From the NCBI RefSeq assembly GCF_018777395.1, contig NZ_JAFJYC010000004.1, positions 25,070-89,069 of the forward strand: a stretch of 64,000 bases of DNA. The letters run 5' to 3'. The notes beneath the pieces were generated by a model, which saw nothing but the letters and a program-made list of their open reading frames with translations, was not told the origin of the DNA and searched no databases. The stretch comes from Candidatus Sodalis endolongispinus. Lineage in GTDB: Bacteria; Pseudomonadota; Gammaproteobacteria; Enterobacterales; Enterobacteriaceae. The position numbers were made by a program, and so were the translations under genes. Shown here piece by piece: positions 11,240 through 22,251 of this stretch; position 1 is the first letter of the stretch; each line of letters begins with the position of its first letter.

Positions 11240-12706
11240 TCAGTCGTCTTCGGGCTGCGTGCCCTGTTGCTTGAAGATGACCTCGACCAGCGCCCCGCCC
11301 AGAGCGCTTTCGCCAATCACGATGTCGCCATCGTACTGCTCGAGAATTTCCGCCGCTACCGAGAGGCCCAATCCCTGACCGGGACGCAGGGTATCGGCCC
11401 GCTGACCGCGCTGGAAGATAAGCGTGCGCTTGGACTCAGGGATCCCCGGGCCGTCATCTTCGATAATAACATGCAGCGCGCTTTCCCTTTCGCGGGCGCT
11501 GACCTCGACGAATTCCAGGCAATACTTGCAGGCGTTGTCCAAAATATTACCCATGACTTCCATAAAGTCATTTTTCTCACCGATAAACGTCAACTCTGGC
11601 GAAATATCCAGCGATAGGGAAACCCCTTTACGTTGATACACCTTGTTGAGTGCGGAGCACAGGCTATCGAGCAGCGGCGGTACGGAATGCAGTTCGCGGC
11701 TCAGCACATTATGTTCCGAGTGAACGGTGGCGCGATGCAGGTAATAGCCAATCTGCTGAGAGATGCGGCTGATTTGCTCCAGCATTATCGGTTCTGCCAT
11801 CTCGATATTGGTGTCGCGATCTGTTCGCAGGGAGCGTAGCGTGGTCTGCAGCACCGCCAACGGCGTTTTCAGGCTATGGGTTAAATCAGACAAGGTCGAG
11901 CGGTACTTCTGATAGCGCTGACGCTCGTTATTCAGCAGAATATTCAGATTGCGCACCAGGATATCCAGCTCGCGCGGCGGATTCTCGTCGAGGCGTTCCC
12001 GCTCGCCCACTTCCAGCTCCCGCACCTGGTGCACCAAATCCTTAATGGGGCGCAGACTCCAGTGCGCCGCCAGCCACAGCAACGGCACTACCAGCAGCAG
12101 ATTGGCGAGCATGACGTAGCTGAACCATTCCCACACCAGGTCGGTGCGCTGCAGCTCATGGGGAATGGTATCCACTACCACAATGGTCAGCGGCGGCAGG
12201 CGGCCGGTAGACGGGTAGCGGTTGACCGCCACGGAGTGGGTCAACGCATTATCATCGCTGCTGTCGAACTCCTTCAGCCGAACCTGAGCGCTGGGATTAT
12301 CCCCCACCACCGCGCTGCTGGTGCGCGTATCGGTATCGAGTTCAGAATAACCGGTTTTGGTCAGCCAGTCCTGCTGCAAGCGCGATTCCAGCGCCGGCAC
12401 ATAGCGCTGGCGCCAGAGGATATGGCCATTTTCATCATAAATCAGCACCAGGGCGGAGAAGTTAATATCGATATTCGGCGGCACGGCTATCGACAGCTTA
12501 TTGTCCTTCCACTGTGCCAGACTGAAAAATAGATTGCTCTCGCCGCGCAGCAGGCGGAATGACGTTTTATCAAAGCTGACGCTGTAGCCAATGACGGCCA
12601 CCATGCCGTAGCAGAGAGAAAGCGCCAGAACTAAGCAAGCTGCCGCCAGCAAGAATCTGACGCGCAGGGAAAACGGTTTTTTGTGGCGTAACGGAAATAG
12701 GGTCAT
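11240..12706 (-). CDS. phoQ: Sensor histidine kinase PhoQ with altered sensor domain
   Basis: This inner-membrane kinase responds to low Mg2+, acid pH and cationic peptides and phosphorylates PhoP. The 488-residue protein aligns with E. coli PhoQ at nearly identical numbering. It has a first membrane helix (about 18-40), a periplasmic PAS-like domain (about 45-190), a second helix (about 194-214), HAMP, the phospho-acceptor His277 in [11 protein letters not shown], and ATPase boxes NACKYC, DDGPGIP and GQGLGL. Thr48 and Asn202 are kept. The acidic patch at 148-154, EDDDDAE in E. coli, reads DSSDDNA here. It lies five bases after phoP in one operon. The kinase half looks intact. Confidence 0.95.
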   Translation of the reverse strand: MTLFPLRHKKPFSLRVRFLLAAACLVLALSLCYGMVAVIGYSVSFDKTSFRLLRGESNLFFSLAQWKDNKLSIAVPPNIDINFSALVLIYDENGHILWRQRYVPALESRLQQDWLTKTGYSELDTDTRTSSAVVGDNPSAQVRLKEFDSSDDNALTHSVAVNRYPSTGRLPPLTIVVVDTIPHELQRTDLVWEWFSYVMLANLLLVVPLLWLAAHWSLRPIKDLVHQVRELEVGERERLDENPPRELDILVRNLNILLNNERQRYQKYRSTLSDLTHSLKTPLAVLQTTLRSLRTDRDTNIEMAEPIMLEQISRISQQIGYYLHRATVHSEHNVLSRELHSVPPLLDSLCSALNKVYQRKGVSLSLDISPELTFIGEKNDFMEVMGNILDNACKYCLEFVEVSARERESALHVIIEDDGPGIPESKRTLIFQRGQRADTLRPGQGLGLSVAAEILEQYDGDIVIGESALGGALVEVIFKQQGTQPEDD

Positions 12707-12711
12707 AGAGC

Positions 12712-13383
12712 CTAGTTAACATCAAAACGGTAGCCCTGACCGCGAACTGTGGTGATCACTTCATGCGGGTAATTGGCCTGCATTTTTTTACGCAGACGAC
12801 CCATTAACACGTCGATGGTGTGACTCTCGCGCAATTCAGCGTCGGGATAAAGTTGCAGCATCAGCGAATCCTTGCTAACGACTTTGCCGGCGTTGCGTAT
12901 CAGTGTCTCGATAATAGTATATTCAAAAGCGGTGAGCCTGATATTAACTTCATTAATCATAAGCTCTCGGCGCGAAAGATCAATGAGGAATGGCGGCAGC
13001 TCGATAACCTGCGACGCCAGACCGCTGTTGCGGCGCATTAACGCCTGCATGCGTGCCACCACCTCTTCCAGATGAAAAGGCTTGGTGACATAGTCATCGG
13101 CGCCGGCTTCCAGCACCGTGACCTTGTCCTGCCAGCCTTCCCGGGCGGTGAGCACCAGCATGGGAATTTTCACCTGATGGCTGCGCCAGCGGCGAATGAG
13201 ATTGAGACCGTCCTCATCGGGCAGGCCCAGATCGACGATGGCGATATCGGGTGGATGCTCATTTAGAAAGTAGTCCGCCTCCCGGGCGTCCGCGGCGGCA
13301 TCCACCTGGTGCCCCATTTCACGCATCTGTACCGTCAGATGATGACGCAGAAGAGAATTATCTTCTATTACCAGAACTCGCAT
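12712..13383 (-). CDS. phoP: Response regulator PhoP
   Basis: This OmpR-family transcription factor is activated by PhoQ. The 223-residue protein equals E. coli PhoP in length. The receiver domain (1-120) carries the phospho-acceptor Asp in [12 protein letters not shown] near residue 51 and the conserved lysine in [13 protein letters not shown]. The C-terminal winged helix ends in [12 protein letters not shown]. The start is the ATG at 13383 (MRVLVIEDN), although the reading frame stays open a few codons further upstream. It is first in the phoP-phoQ operon and has a PhoP box upstream. It ends in TAG. Confidence 0.96.
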   Translation of the reverse strand: MRVLVIEDNSLLRHHLTVQMREMGHQVDAAADAREADYFLNEHPPDIAIVDLGLPDEDGLNLIRRWRSHQVKIPMLVLTAREGWQDKVTVLEAGADDYVTKPFHLEEVVARMQALMRRNSGLASQVIELPPFLIDLSRRELMINEVNIRLTAFEYTIIETLIRNAGKVVSKDSLMLQLYPDAELRESHTIDVLMGRLRKKMQANYPHEVITTVRGQGYRFDVN

Positions 13384-13483
13384 CGCAGCTCCTAACAAAA
13401 TCACTCTTAACGGATCCGGTGGCGCAATCCATCTTGTTGAGCGGTTATCCTTCCGGCTGGGAAGGAATATCTTACCGGATAAG

Positions 13484-13518
13484 AGTATCCCAGAGAGTGA
13501 CTAAACTCCGCATAAACA
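13484..13518 (-). promoter_or_regulatory. PhoP box and -10 of the phoPQ promoter
   Basis: On the minus strand, TGTTTA and AGTTTA are separated by five bases (13502-13518). This fits the PhoP direct-repeat consensus (T/G)GTTTA-N5-(T/G)GTTTA with one mismatch. Twelve bases downstream is GATACT (13484-13489), a plausible -10 element. In PhoP-activated promoters the box replaces the -35. It lies about 100-135 bases upstream of phoP, so autoregulation is likely retained. This rests on motif matching only. Confidence 0.75.
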
Positions 13519-13559
13519 GAGAGGGAACCAGGGTCGGGCGCAGGTTCCCTTTTCGCCAC

Positions 13560-15573
<2,014 letters not shown>

Positions 15574-15787
15574 GATGACTCCTGTATCCATCCCTGAGGT
15601 TAAGTCCACCCGTCAGGCGTCCGGTCTACGGCGCGCCAGGCGCACCACGCATGCGCGATCATGCCATAAAAGCGCGTGCAAACACAGCGGCAAGCGCTGC
15701 GCGAGCGTCAAGCGTGCGGCGACAGCGCACGCGAGATGCCGTCAGGGGGCGACGGGTGTGGGTGCCTCTTTGTGCTGCGAACGCGTC

Positions 15788-16897
15788 TTAGTGACTTACG
15801 GGCTGACGCGCTTCGATTATCCCGCCGCCCAGGCAGCGTTGCGCTAGATAGAACACTGCCGATTGGCCCGGCGTCACGGCGGCGACCGGCTGGTCGAAGG
15901 CCACCTGTAAACGCCCGTCCGGCTGTGGCGTTACCAGACAATCGATGTCAGGCTGACGATAACGGGTTTTCACCGTGCAACGCAGCGTTTGGGTAATCGG
16001 TTCCCGCTCGACCCAGTGTAGCTGACCGGCGGTAAGACCGGTAGACATCAGCCGCGGATGCTGGTGGCCCTGGGCAACAATCAGCCGGTTATGGTCAAGA
16101 TCTTTGTCTACCACATACCAGGGATCCTCGCTGCCGTCGCGGGTGCCGCCGATACCCAGCCCCTTGCGTTGACCCAGCGTATGGTACATCAGCCCCTGAT
16201 GGCGACCCACTTCCTGGCCGTCAACCGAGACGATAGCCCCCGGCTGCGCCGGCAGGTAGCGGCCGAGGAAATCGCGAAATTTCCGCTCGCCGATAAAACA
16301 AATACCGGTGGAGTCTTTTTTGGCGGCGGTCGCTAGACCAAGCTCGGTGGCGATGCGGCGCACTTCCGGTTTTGCCAGTTCCCCTAGCGGAAACAGGCAT
16401 CGCGCGAGCTGCGCATGGCCCAGCGTATACAAAAAATAGCTTTGATCTTTATTATCATCTACACCGCGCAGCAGCCGGCTTTTGCCATCCACGTCGGCGC
16501 GACGCACATAATGGCCGGTGGCGATGAAGTCGGCGCCAAGATCCTCGGCGGCGAACTCCAAAAAGGCTTTGAATTTAATTTCCTTATTGCACAGGATATC
16601 CGGATTGGGCGTGCGGCCCGCCTGATATTCGGCGAGAAAGTGCGCGAAAACATTATCCCAATATTCGGCGGCGAAATTGACGGTATGCAGCGTGATCCCC
16701 AAGGTATCGCATACCGCCCGGGCATCGGCCAGATCGCTTGCCGCGGTGCAATATTCCTCATTGTCGTCCTCCTCCCAATTTTTCATGAACAGCCCCTCCA
16801 CCCGATAACCTTGCTGTAGCAGCAACCAGGCGGAGACGGAAGAGTCGACACCGCCGGACATGCAGACGATTACTTTTTTCTGACTATTATCTGACAT
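15788..16897 (-). CDS. mnmA: tRNA-specific 2-thiouridylase MnmA
   Basis: MnmA puts sulfur on U34 of tRNA Lys, Glu and Gln, taking it from the TusE relay. The 369-residue protein has the PP-loop SGGVDSS near residue 14. The catalytic cysteines are C103 (NPDILCNKE) and C200 ([10 protein letters not shown]), equivalent to E. coli C102 and C199. The CNKEIKF and [10 protein letters not shown] motifs are also present. It is intact although both neighbours, hflD and nudJ, are broken, consistent with an essential or near-essential tRNA modification enzyme being kept. Confidence 0.96.
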   Translation of the reverse strand: MSDNSQKKVIVCMSGGVDSSVSAWLLLQQGYRVEGLFMKNWEEDDNEEYCTAASDLADARAVCDTLGITLHTVNFAAEYWDNVFAHFLAEYQAGRTPNPDILCNKEIKFKAFLEFAAEDLGADFIATGHYVRRADVDGKSRLLRGVDDNKDQSYFLYTLGHAQLARCLFPLGELAKPEVRRIATELGLATAAKKDSTGICFIGERKFRDFLGRYLPAQPGAIVSVDGQEVGRHQGLMYHTLGQRKGLGIGGTRDGSEDPWYVVDKDLDHNRLIVAQGHQHPRLMSTGLTAGQLHWVEREPITQTLRCTVKTRYRQPDIDCLVTPQPDGRLQVAFDQPVAAVTPGQSAVFYLAQRCLGGGIIEARQPVSH

Positions 16898-17076
16898 GGG
16901 ATTCTCACGAACGGGATAACCGCCGCGCGTTGCGCGGCGCAGTAAAACAGGCGGCAGATTTTATCATGTTCGCCCCCCGCGCCGCCACCTTCGGCCGTGA
17001 AGGCAATGGCGATGACAGGTGCGGTCAACGGAGCGCGCGACGCCGTTAATATTGCCGCACCAGGAAGAATACCCGC

Positions 17077-17523
17077 TTAAAACGGCCAGTTGAAGGCCTG
17101 AAGCAGGTCCAGCGGCAGGCGCTCGCCGCGCTGATAGCAGCGAAGACTTTCCGCCACCAGCGGCGAGCGCAGCTGGTCCGAAGTGAGAATGGACTCGGCC
17201 GGCAGCCACAGGCAGCGGTCGATATCGTCATCCTGCGGGATAGCCGTCACGCAGCGCGGCAGATCGATGGCGAACAAAAAACGCAAAAAAGGGGTATTAT
17301 CGGGCGCAATCTATTGATGTATCCGCAGCAGCGTCTGCGGTAGGGCGCGGATACCGGATTCCTCCCACAATTCAAGCTGCGCCGCCTCAATAAGGGTTTC
17401 GTTCGCTTCCAGGTGGCCGGCCGGCTGGTTCCAGCGCGGCTGGCCGTGAATCGTTTCATCGACCACCAAAAACTGGCTTTCCGCCTGCACCACGCAGGCA
17501 ACGGTAACATGGGTTTTTAACAT
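17077..17523 (-). pseudogene. nudJ: Phosphatase NudJ (Nudix), TGG-to-TAG nonsense
   Basis: NudJ is a Nudix hydrolase acting on HMP-PP and nucleoside di/triphosphates. The ATG at 17523 opens [18 protein letters not shown], and the Nudix box region ([21 protein letters not shown]) is conserved except for small changes. After TLLRIHQ the frame meets TAG at 17311-17313, exactly where E. coli has tryptophan in HQWIAPD. Translation in the same frame then continues [17 protein letters not shown] to a proper C-terminus FNWPF. One G-to-A change explains the break. The Nudix box lies before the stop, but about half the domain is lost. Confidence 0.88.
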
Positions 17524-17568
17524 AGCGGCTTTTGTCCTCCGTGGACGGTTGTAGAAACGTAAGTCCCG

Positions 17569-18080
17569 CGTAATGTCGCGCCACTCTCCCGGCGCCAGAC
17601 CGGACAGGCACCCATCCGCGATTTGACAGTGAATCAGCCGCCGCGTCGGATGCCGGATGGGCGCGGTCATGCGGCGCACCTGGCGGTTTTTCCCTCAACG
17701 AGCGTCACCCGCAGCCAGCAGGCAGGAATAGCCGTGCCCCGCGAATCGGCGGCCTTCGCGGCCATAACCCTTCAGGCGGCGAAACGCGCGCCACCGGCAG
17801 GCAACGTCAGACCGTCTTCGCGCAGCAGGCCGGGGATGAAGGCGGCCTGCCCGGCTACATCAGGTTCACCTTCCCCCCCACCGAGTAGATTTTAGCGGTT
17901 TTTTGCGCCGGCTGCGTCAATCTGGCCTGTAGCTTACCCGCGTTTGTCAGGATAATCAGCCCTACGCTGTGACATCCAGCCTGCCGGCAGCCTATACCGA
18001 TGGCACCGGCATCTAATCTTTGCGCGTAATGAATGCAGTCAGGGAGCACGTTGTTAGGTTATGAACAGGGTAACACGCCG
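17569..18080 (-). pseudogene. rluE: rRNA pseudouridine synthase RluE remnant
   Basis: In E. coli rluE sits next to nudJ and converts U2457 of 23S rRNA to pseudouridine. Here pieces lie in order but in different frames. NVLPD resembles the start region near 18050. ILTNAGKLQARLTQPAQKTA (about 17890-17945) matches the RluE segment [35 protein letters not shown] is near 17715-17760, and RRMTAPI...[14 protein letters not shown] ends the gene near 17569. Several frameshifts and at least one deletion are needed, so this is an older, more decayed pseudogene than its neighbours. The catalytic RLD segment is disturbed. icd, next in E. coli, is not seen. Confidence 0.75.
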
Positions 18081-18212
18081 GGGACTGGGCGCTGACGCGA
18101 TTTGGCGGTTGTAATTGTGCGTGGCGCTGAGCTTTTTGCTGTTGGGATTATTACTTCTGTCAGCGCAAGGAACCGCGAGTATACCGGCCTAGAGACTGTG
18201 CGCGACGGCGGC

Positions 18213-18242
18213 AAAAAAAGCGGGCCCGCAGGCCCGAAAAAA
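18213..18242 (-). terminator. Intrinsic terminator, minus strand
   Basis: A perfect six-base stem (CGGGCC/GGCCCG) with a four-base loop at 18221-18236 is flanked by seven A residues on the left and six on the right. Read on the minus strand, the hairpin is followed by seven T residues, a classic rho-independent terminator. The nearest upstream minus-strand gene is the GhoT-like pseudogene ending at 18463, or a readthrough transcript from mscS. No gene is recognised between 18081 and 18462. Confidence 0.75.
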
Positions 18243-18462
18243 TGGGCAAACTACAAACTTGCATGTGGAGCACTAACTCTAGACAAGGGTCAGGCTTTTT
18301 GCTTCACGGTGGCGAATTAATAGTTAAAAACGTTGATGCAAGGGCGTCATTAACGTGCTGATGTGCTGATGTTTCCTTGGTTTCGGAAAGCGCGCAGTGC
18401 CGGCCGGGGATAAATCGCCGACGGGGGCATTGAATGCTCACAGAGCGTGCCGGATGTCGATG

Positions 18463-18643
18463 TCAGAACAAGGCGAATAGCAGTACTATCGGCAGGCTCA
18501 TCGGCCAGGTCAGGCCAATAATTTTCGCGGTCAACAGACGAATGCGCAGCGAAGGGTCGTGACTGAAGCAGGAAGGTGACGGCCGCTGCGATGAAAAGTC
18601 CGATAAGATATATCTGCGTCAACGCTTGCCAAGCGGGGGACAT
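18463..18643 (-). pseudogene. GhoT/OrtT-family small membrane toxin, frameshifted
   Basis: An ATG at 18643 opens a hydrophobic segment (LTQIYLIGLFIAAAVTFLL). Shifted by one base near 18565, the frame continues SHDPSLRIRLLTAKIIGLTW then PMSLPIVLLFALF and a TGA at 18463-18465. The C-terminal half closely matches GhoT and OrtT of E. coli (IRLLSAFLVGITWPMSLPVALLFSLF-type ending). Their length of about 57 residues fits the roughly 59 rebuilt here. Family members are inner-membrane toxins that lower membrane potential. In frame zero the toxin signature is lost, so the gene appears inactive. No GhoS-like antitoxin is seen nearby. Identification is by motif recall. Confidence 0.65.
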
Positions 18644-18837
18644 CGCTTTACCTATCCTGTTTTACAATCAGAGCGCAGTGTAGCCGGTCAGCTGGTGTAA
18701 CGCAATCAGTGATCCGGCATGACGCCGGGGCCGGAACGGCAAGGCACGTTAGCCATGGTATGGCGCCGGCGATTGGTGCTTCCGGGAGCCTTATACCCCG
18801 TGCCGTTTTGCGACATTTGCACCGGCGACGTTTCTTC

Positions 18838-19923
18838 TCACACCACCTTCAGCGGCGTAAACTCGCTTTCGTTGAATAGCACATTTTGTGTGGGGATAGC
18901 CAGCTTGATATCCAACTGCACCAATTCTTCCATCAGGCGAATATTGATCTCCTGCTGGATGTCCATGTATTTATTGTAATCCGCGCTGGCGACGATATGG
19001 ACGACTTCAAAGGTCAGGCGGAAATTATCGAAGGACAAAAAATGGTCGCGGTCGAAACGGGTCTCCGGGATCGCGTCGATAATTTTTTTCACCCTATCGC
19101 CCACCAGGCGTAATTTCTCGGGCGGGGTGGAATAGGCAAAACCAAAAGTGAACACAATGCGCCGGGTCCGCATCCGTTTGTAATTGTGGATGGTTTGCTG
19201 CAGTAAAATAGCATTGGCGCAAACGATCTGTTCACCGCTTAAACTGCGGATGCGGGTGGTTTTCAGACCGGTATGCTCAATGGTGCCGGCAATATCATTG
19301 AAGACGACGAAATCGCCGATGACGAAGGGTTTATCGAAACCGATGGCCAAGGAGGCGAAGACATCGCTTAATACCGTTTGAATTGCCAGCGCGATGGCGA
19401 TACCACCCGCGCCGAGACTGGCGACCAGGGCGGTGATATTGACGCCGACATTACCTAAAATGGACAGCAGCATCACCGCCCAAATCAGCACCCTCATCAT
19501 TAAGCCCAGAATGACCATGGTAACCGGATTACGTGCCGCGCCGGGCTCGCGGGTCATGTTGCTTAACCAGACGTGGACGGCGCTGTCAAGCCACATGGCG
19601 ATCTGCAGTGCCAGAACCAAAAACCAGCCATGGGAGATGGCGTTATTCCAACTGCCGGGTAAATCGATGAAATGAATACTCAGCAGCAAGGCGGTAAAGA
19701 GGATAAGCAGGCTCTTGGTATTGTCCAGCATTTCAACTACCACCCGATACAAAATGCTGTGCTTACCGCTGCTCCATTGTTTCACTCGGTGACCGGACAA
19801 ACGGATCATTTTATGAATGACCCAGTAAATAATGAAGCTGGCGATGACGACAATAGCGATATTGAGCCAGAACGTGGGACTGGTAATTAGACGGATGAAG
19901 TTAAGGTTTCTTAACATCTCCAT
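18838..19923 (-). CDS. Small-conductance MscS-family mechanosensitive channel
   Basis: The 361-residue membrane protein has four to five predicted helices. The last, glycine/alanine-rich helix (ITALVASLGAGGIAIALAIQ, about residues 165-185) is the pore helix of the MscS family. The beta domain follows (KPFVIGDFVVFNDIAGTIEH, with LKTTRIRSLSGEQIVCANA), then a C-terminal alpha/beta domain. It resembles the compact channel of enterobacteria rather than YnaI or MscK. The start is the ATG at 19923, chosen for a GGGAGAG ribosome site. A second ATG two codons on is also possible. The frame stays open upstream, but that part is not membrane-protein-like. Role: release of solutes on osmotic downshift. 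Confidence 0.85.
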   Translation of the reverse strand: MEMLRNLNFIRLITSPTFWLNIAIVVIASFIIYWVIHKMIRLSGHRVKQWSSGKHSILYRVVVEMLDNTKSLLILFTALLLSIHFIDLPGSWNNAISHGWFLVLALQIAMWLDSAVHVWLSNMTREPGAARNPVTMVILGLMMRVLIWAVMLLSILGNVGVNITALVASLGAGGIAIALAIQTVLSDVFASLAIGFDKPFVIGDFVVFNDIAGTIEHTGLKTTRIRSLSGEQIVCANAILLQQTIHNYKRMRTRRIVFTFGFAYSTPPEKLRLVGDRVKKIIDAIPETRFDRDHFLSFDNFRLTFEVVHIVASADYNKYMDIQQEINIRLMEELVQLDIKLAIPTQNVLFNESEFTPLKVV

Positions 19924-20394
19924 AAAAGCTCTCCCGGGCAAATAAGTAAAGTGAGGCAGGTTATTCAAATCAGGCACAGTTATAAAAAGTGGCACATTTT
20001 CGCCGGGCCGGCAAATGACCGGCATGGCAGGCGGCGCAATCAGGACGGTTCTGATGTCTGTGCGCCTGCGCAAAGTATTGGGCGATGAGCGTCCACAGTC
20101 TGGCATGGCGCGTCGGTATCCGCCTGCCGTTATGCGCCCGGAAGCGCTAACCGACCGCCGGCGTGGTGCCCTGTTGCGAACTGTTCGGCTACGCCGTGGT
20201 GAGGAAATTCAGGCGGAGACCGGCCTGGCATTCCACCGCGCCAGCCTGCGCCGCGTGCCAATCGCTGCTGCCTATGCATTCGTCGGCCTCTTTGGAGAAC
20301 AACATGACAAAGCTGGTGCCCGGGTGCGTTGTGCCGTCGAGCGCGCTTTTTTGGACCGCTCATGGGCAGGCAGGAAAACACATTCCCACGCCCC

Positions 20395-20570
20395 GCCGCT
20401 GCATGCCCTATGGGCCGGTATTCCCGTCGCGTTAAGGCAAGCGCAAGGTCAAATTTTTTTGCACGCCGCTGCATGCCCTATGGGCCGGTTTTCCGGCGCG
20501 CTAAGGCAGGGCGCATGGCCGATTTTACCCGCTACTCCACCGCATGGCTTACGGGCCGGTATTCCCGGTG
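20395..20570. repeat. Three tandem copies of a 70-bp unit
   Basis: The block beginning GCCGCTGCATGCCCTATGGG at 20395 recurs at 20465, and a more diverged copy begins near 20536 (CACCGCATGGCTTACGGGCC). Spacing is 70 and 71 bases. Each copy carries GGGCCGGTATTCCC or a near variant. The array lies in the otherwise empty 19924-20935 interval between the MscS gene and the toxin-like operon. The rest of that interval has no recognisable gene, and from about 20700 it becomes clearly AT-rich. Confidence 0.8.
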
Positions 20571-20935
20571 CCGGATTGCACGGCCTACAAGCGTGGTTTG
20601 CCAGCATCTTTGCAGTTGCCCCCTGGGGCGTTATTATCACCCGAGCAATCTTCATCATACGCCATATAGTCGTCCGGATGGTAGCGCAGCACTGAACTGA
20701 AATAATCGTTTCGCCTGCCGGAAAAATAGAACAGTTAACGGTTTTACTCGAGGGGAATATTCGTTTAGGCAAGCAAAGGTTGTTGTTTCTTATAAGAATG
20801 GAAAAATTTTTCTGTGATAAACATCAAAACTGCTTAAAGCATTATTGGTTAGAATTCAATTTCGTTGATGTCTCTTATTTAATTCATTCAGCAATGTATG
20901 TTTATATTATTTCCATCTTCTAAGGACTGGTTATT
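20571..20935. other. AT-rich leader of the toxin-like operon, no gene
   Basis: Base composition changes near 20700 from the GC-rich background to AT-rich DNA that continues through the three following genes. No open frame with recognisable similarity is present. The region should hold the promoter of the operon, but I cannot single out a -35/-10 pair with confidence among the many AT-rich hexamers. AAGGA at 20922-20926 is the ribosome site of the first gene. Confidence 0.5.
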
Positions 20936-21355
20936 ATGACGCTATCAATCAATATTTGTCTGAACGATTACGATGTTAAAACCAACGCCGCCGTGCTGGA
21001 TAAGCCCGAGTATTTATCTCCAGCATCCGATAATGGCGGTAATATTACGCTCACAGGATGGGAATTCCGGGTCGAGCCTCATTCATCATTACAGGTTTCC
21101 AGGACCGATACGCCCATTATTCCAGAGTCGCGCAGGCGTTTTTATATCGGCAATGCGGGAAAGGCTAAAGAAGTTAAGGCGGTTTTTTATTGGTCGCACA
21201 GTTTTACTTCGGAATGGTTTGAATACAGTACCACGGTCGTCACCCGTGGCACGGACGCTATTATAATGCCGCCTTCCAATTCACTGTATTACAGTAAAAT
21301 TGTGGTTTTTAACGACACCGATGATGTTGCTTTCATCACGGCCTATCATTTGTAA
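20936..21355 (+). CDS. Small beta-rich protein, first gene of the toxin-like operon
   Basis: This 139-residue protein has no signal peptide and no family I can name. Its sequence alternates short polar and hydrophobic stretches with many Thr, Ser, Tyr and Asp, suggesting an all-beta fold. It ends YYSKIVVFNDTDDVAFITAYHL-like, a tail similar to that of the third gene (GIMASYHL). The start has an AAGGA site ten bases upstream. It lies 49 bases before the delta-endotoxin domain gene, on the same strand. By position and size it recalls PirA, the small partner of PirB in Photorhabdus binary toxins, or a Cry domain III-like binding module. That is inference from context, not from a recognised sequence match. 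Confidence 0.7.
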   Translation: MTLSINICLNDYDVKTNAAVLDKPEYLSPASDNGGNITLTGWEFRVEPHSSLQVSRTDTPIIPESRRRFYIGNAGKAKEVKAVFYWSHSFTSEWFEYSTTVVTRGTDAIIMPPSNSLYYSKIVVFNDTDDVAFITAYHL

Positions 21356-21404
21356 TCCTGCTGAGCTTTCGCATTCTTGCCTATGGGCTATCAAGGAGAA
21401 TATT

Positions 21405-22241
21405 ATGCAAAATGAATCATACGTGGTGCTGGCACCTGAGAAAACAGCATTCCCAATTTATAAGCGGGCCTCATCAAAAGTCCCTCTTACCCAATGGGAA
21501 TGGGATAATGCATCCGATATTAAATTTTGGATAATCAGCGGGGTGGGCTTCATCCATGAAGTGGGATCCATACTATCGTTGCTGCTGGAGGTTTGCTGGA
21601 CTAGCAAAAAGGAGAATGTCTGGCAGCAGATTTTACATGAAGTGGAAAATATGATTGAAACATCTAAACTGGCTATTATTCAAGGGGTGCTGCGTGGTTT
21701 CATTAACGAAATTGAGGGCAAAATAAAACATGTCAATTTTTTACTTGAAACGAATCCGGGCAGCCGTGAAGCCCATGATGCTTATATTTCTTTAGCCCGA
21801 TACTTGATCGGTATGGAAGAGCATTTTGTCTCATTTGACGACAAAACCAATTTACAAATTTTGCCCATGTATACCGCCGCTTTGATGTTACAAGTCATGT
21901 ATTGGTCCATCGGCATTAACAAAAGCCAGGTAATAGGCCTGAGCACGTTAGAGGTCGGTGAAATGCAATATATCATCGATAAGCTCGTCGATCGTGCTTC
22001 AGCGTATAGTCATGCACTTTATGATAAAGAGTACAACGAAGTATTAAGCAATTCTGAAGGGGATGATATTACCAATGATTTATTGGCAATAAGATGGCAC
22101 TGTCTCCTGCACGGTTTTGAAGCGTTGGAAATCGTGACGGCGGTGAAAGCGCACGGCATAAATGAACGCATTATTCTCAAGACTCTGAGATATTCGGAAG
22201 TTTTTAATCGGCCGACCAACAAAAATACAGGCGCTGATTGA
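21405..22241 (+). CDS. Delta-endotoxin domain I-like helical protein
   Basis: The 278-residue protein resembles the pore-forming N-terminal helical bundle of Cry toxins (Endotoxin_N). A hydrophobic entry segment (IISGVGFIHEVGSILSLLLE) comes first. An amphipathic stretch follows (VWQQILHEVENMIETSKLAI, LRGFINEIEGKIKHVNFLLE), and then the central hydrophobic helix LPMYTAALMLQVMYWSIGIN, which parallels LPVYAQAANLHLLLLRD-type helix 5 of Cry proteins. No domain II or III follows in this chain. The ATG at 21405 has an AAGGAG site. In-frame upstream ATGs lie inside the previous gene's end. The third gene follows after ten bases. It could instead be a PirB-type N-domain. Assignment is by pattern, without a search. 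Confidence 0.65.
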   Translation: MQNESYVVLAPEKTAFPIYKRASSKVPLTQWEWDNASDIKFWIISGVGFIHEVGSILSLLLEVCWTSKKENVWQQILHEVENMIETSKLAIIQGVLRGFINEIEGKIKHVNFLLETNPGSREAHDAYISLARYLIGMEEHFVSFDDKTNLQILPMYTAALMLQVMYWSIGINKSQVIGLSTLEVGEMQYIIDKLVDRASAYSHALYDKEYNEVLSNSEGDDITNDLLAIRWHCLLHGFEALEIVTAVKAHGINERIILKTLRYSEVFNRPTNKNTGAD

Positions 22242-22251
22242 GGATGACAAC

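Noticed and set aside
18463..18643. Programmed ribosomal frameshift in the GhoT-like gene
   Set aside because: No slippery heptamer or downstream structure is evident, and known family members do not use frameshifting.
20015..20695. Long plus-strand frame of about 226 codons upstream of the toxin-like operon
   Set aside because: It overlaps the mscS 5' region and the tandem repeats, has arbitrary GC-rich composition and resembles no protein.
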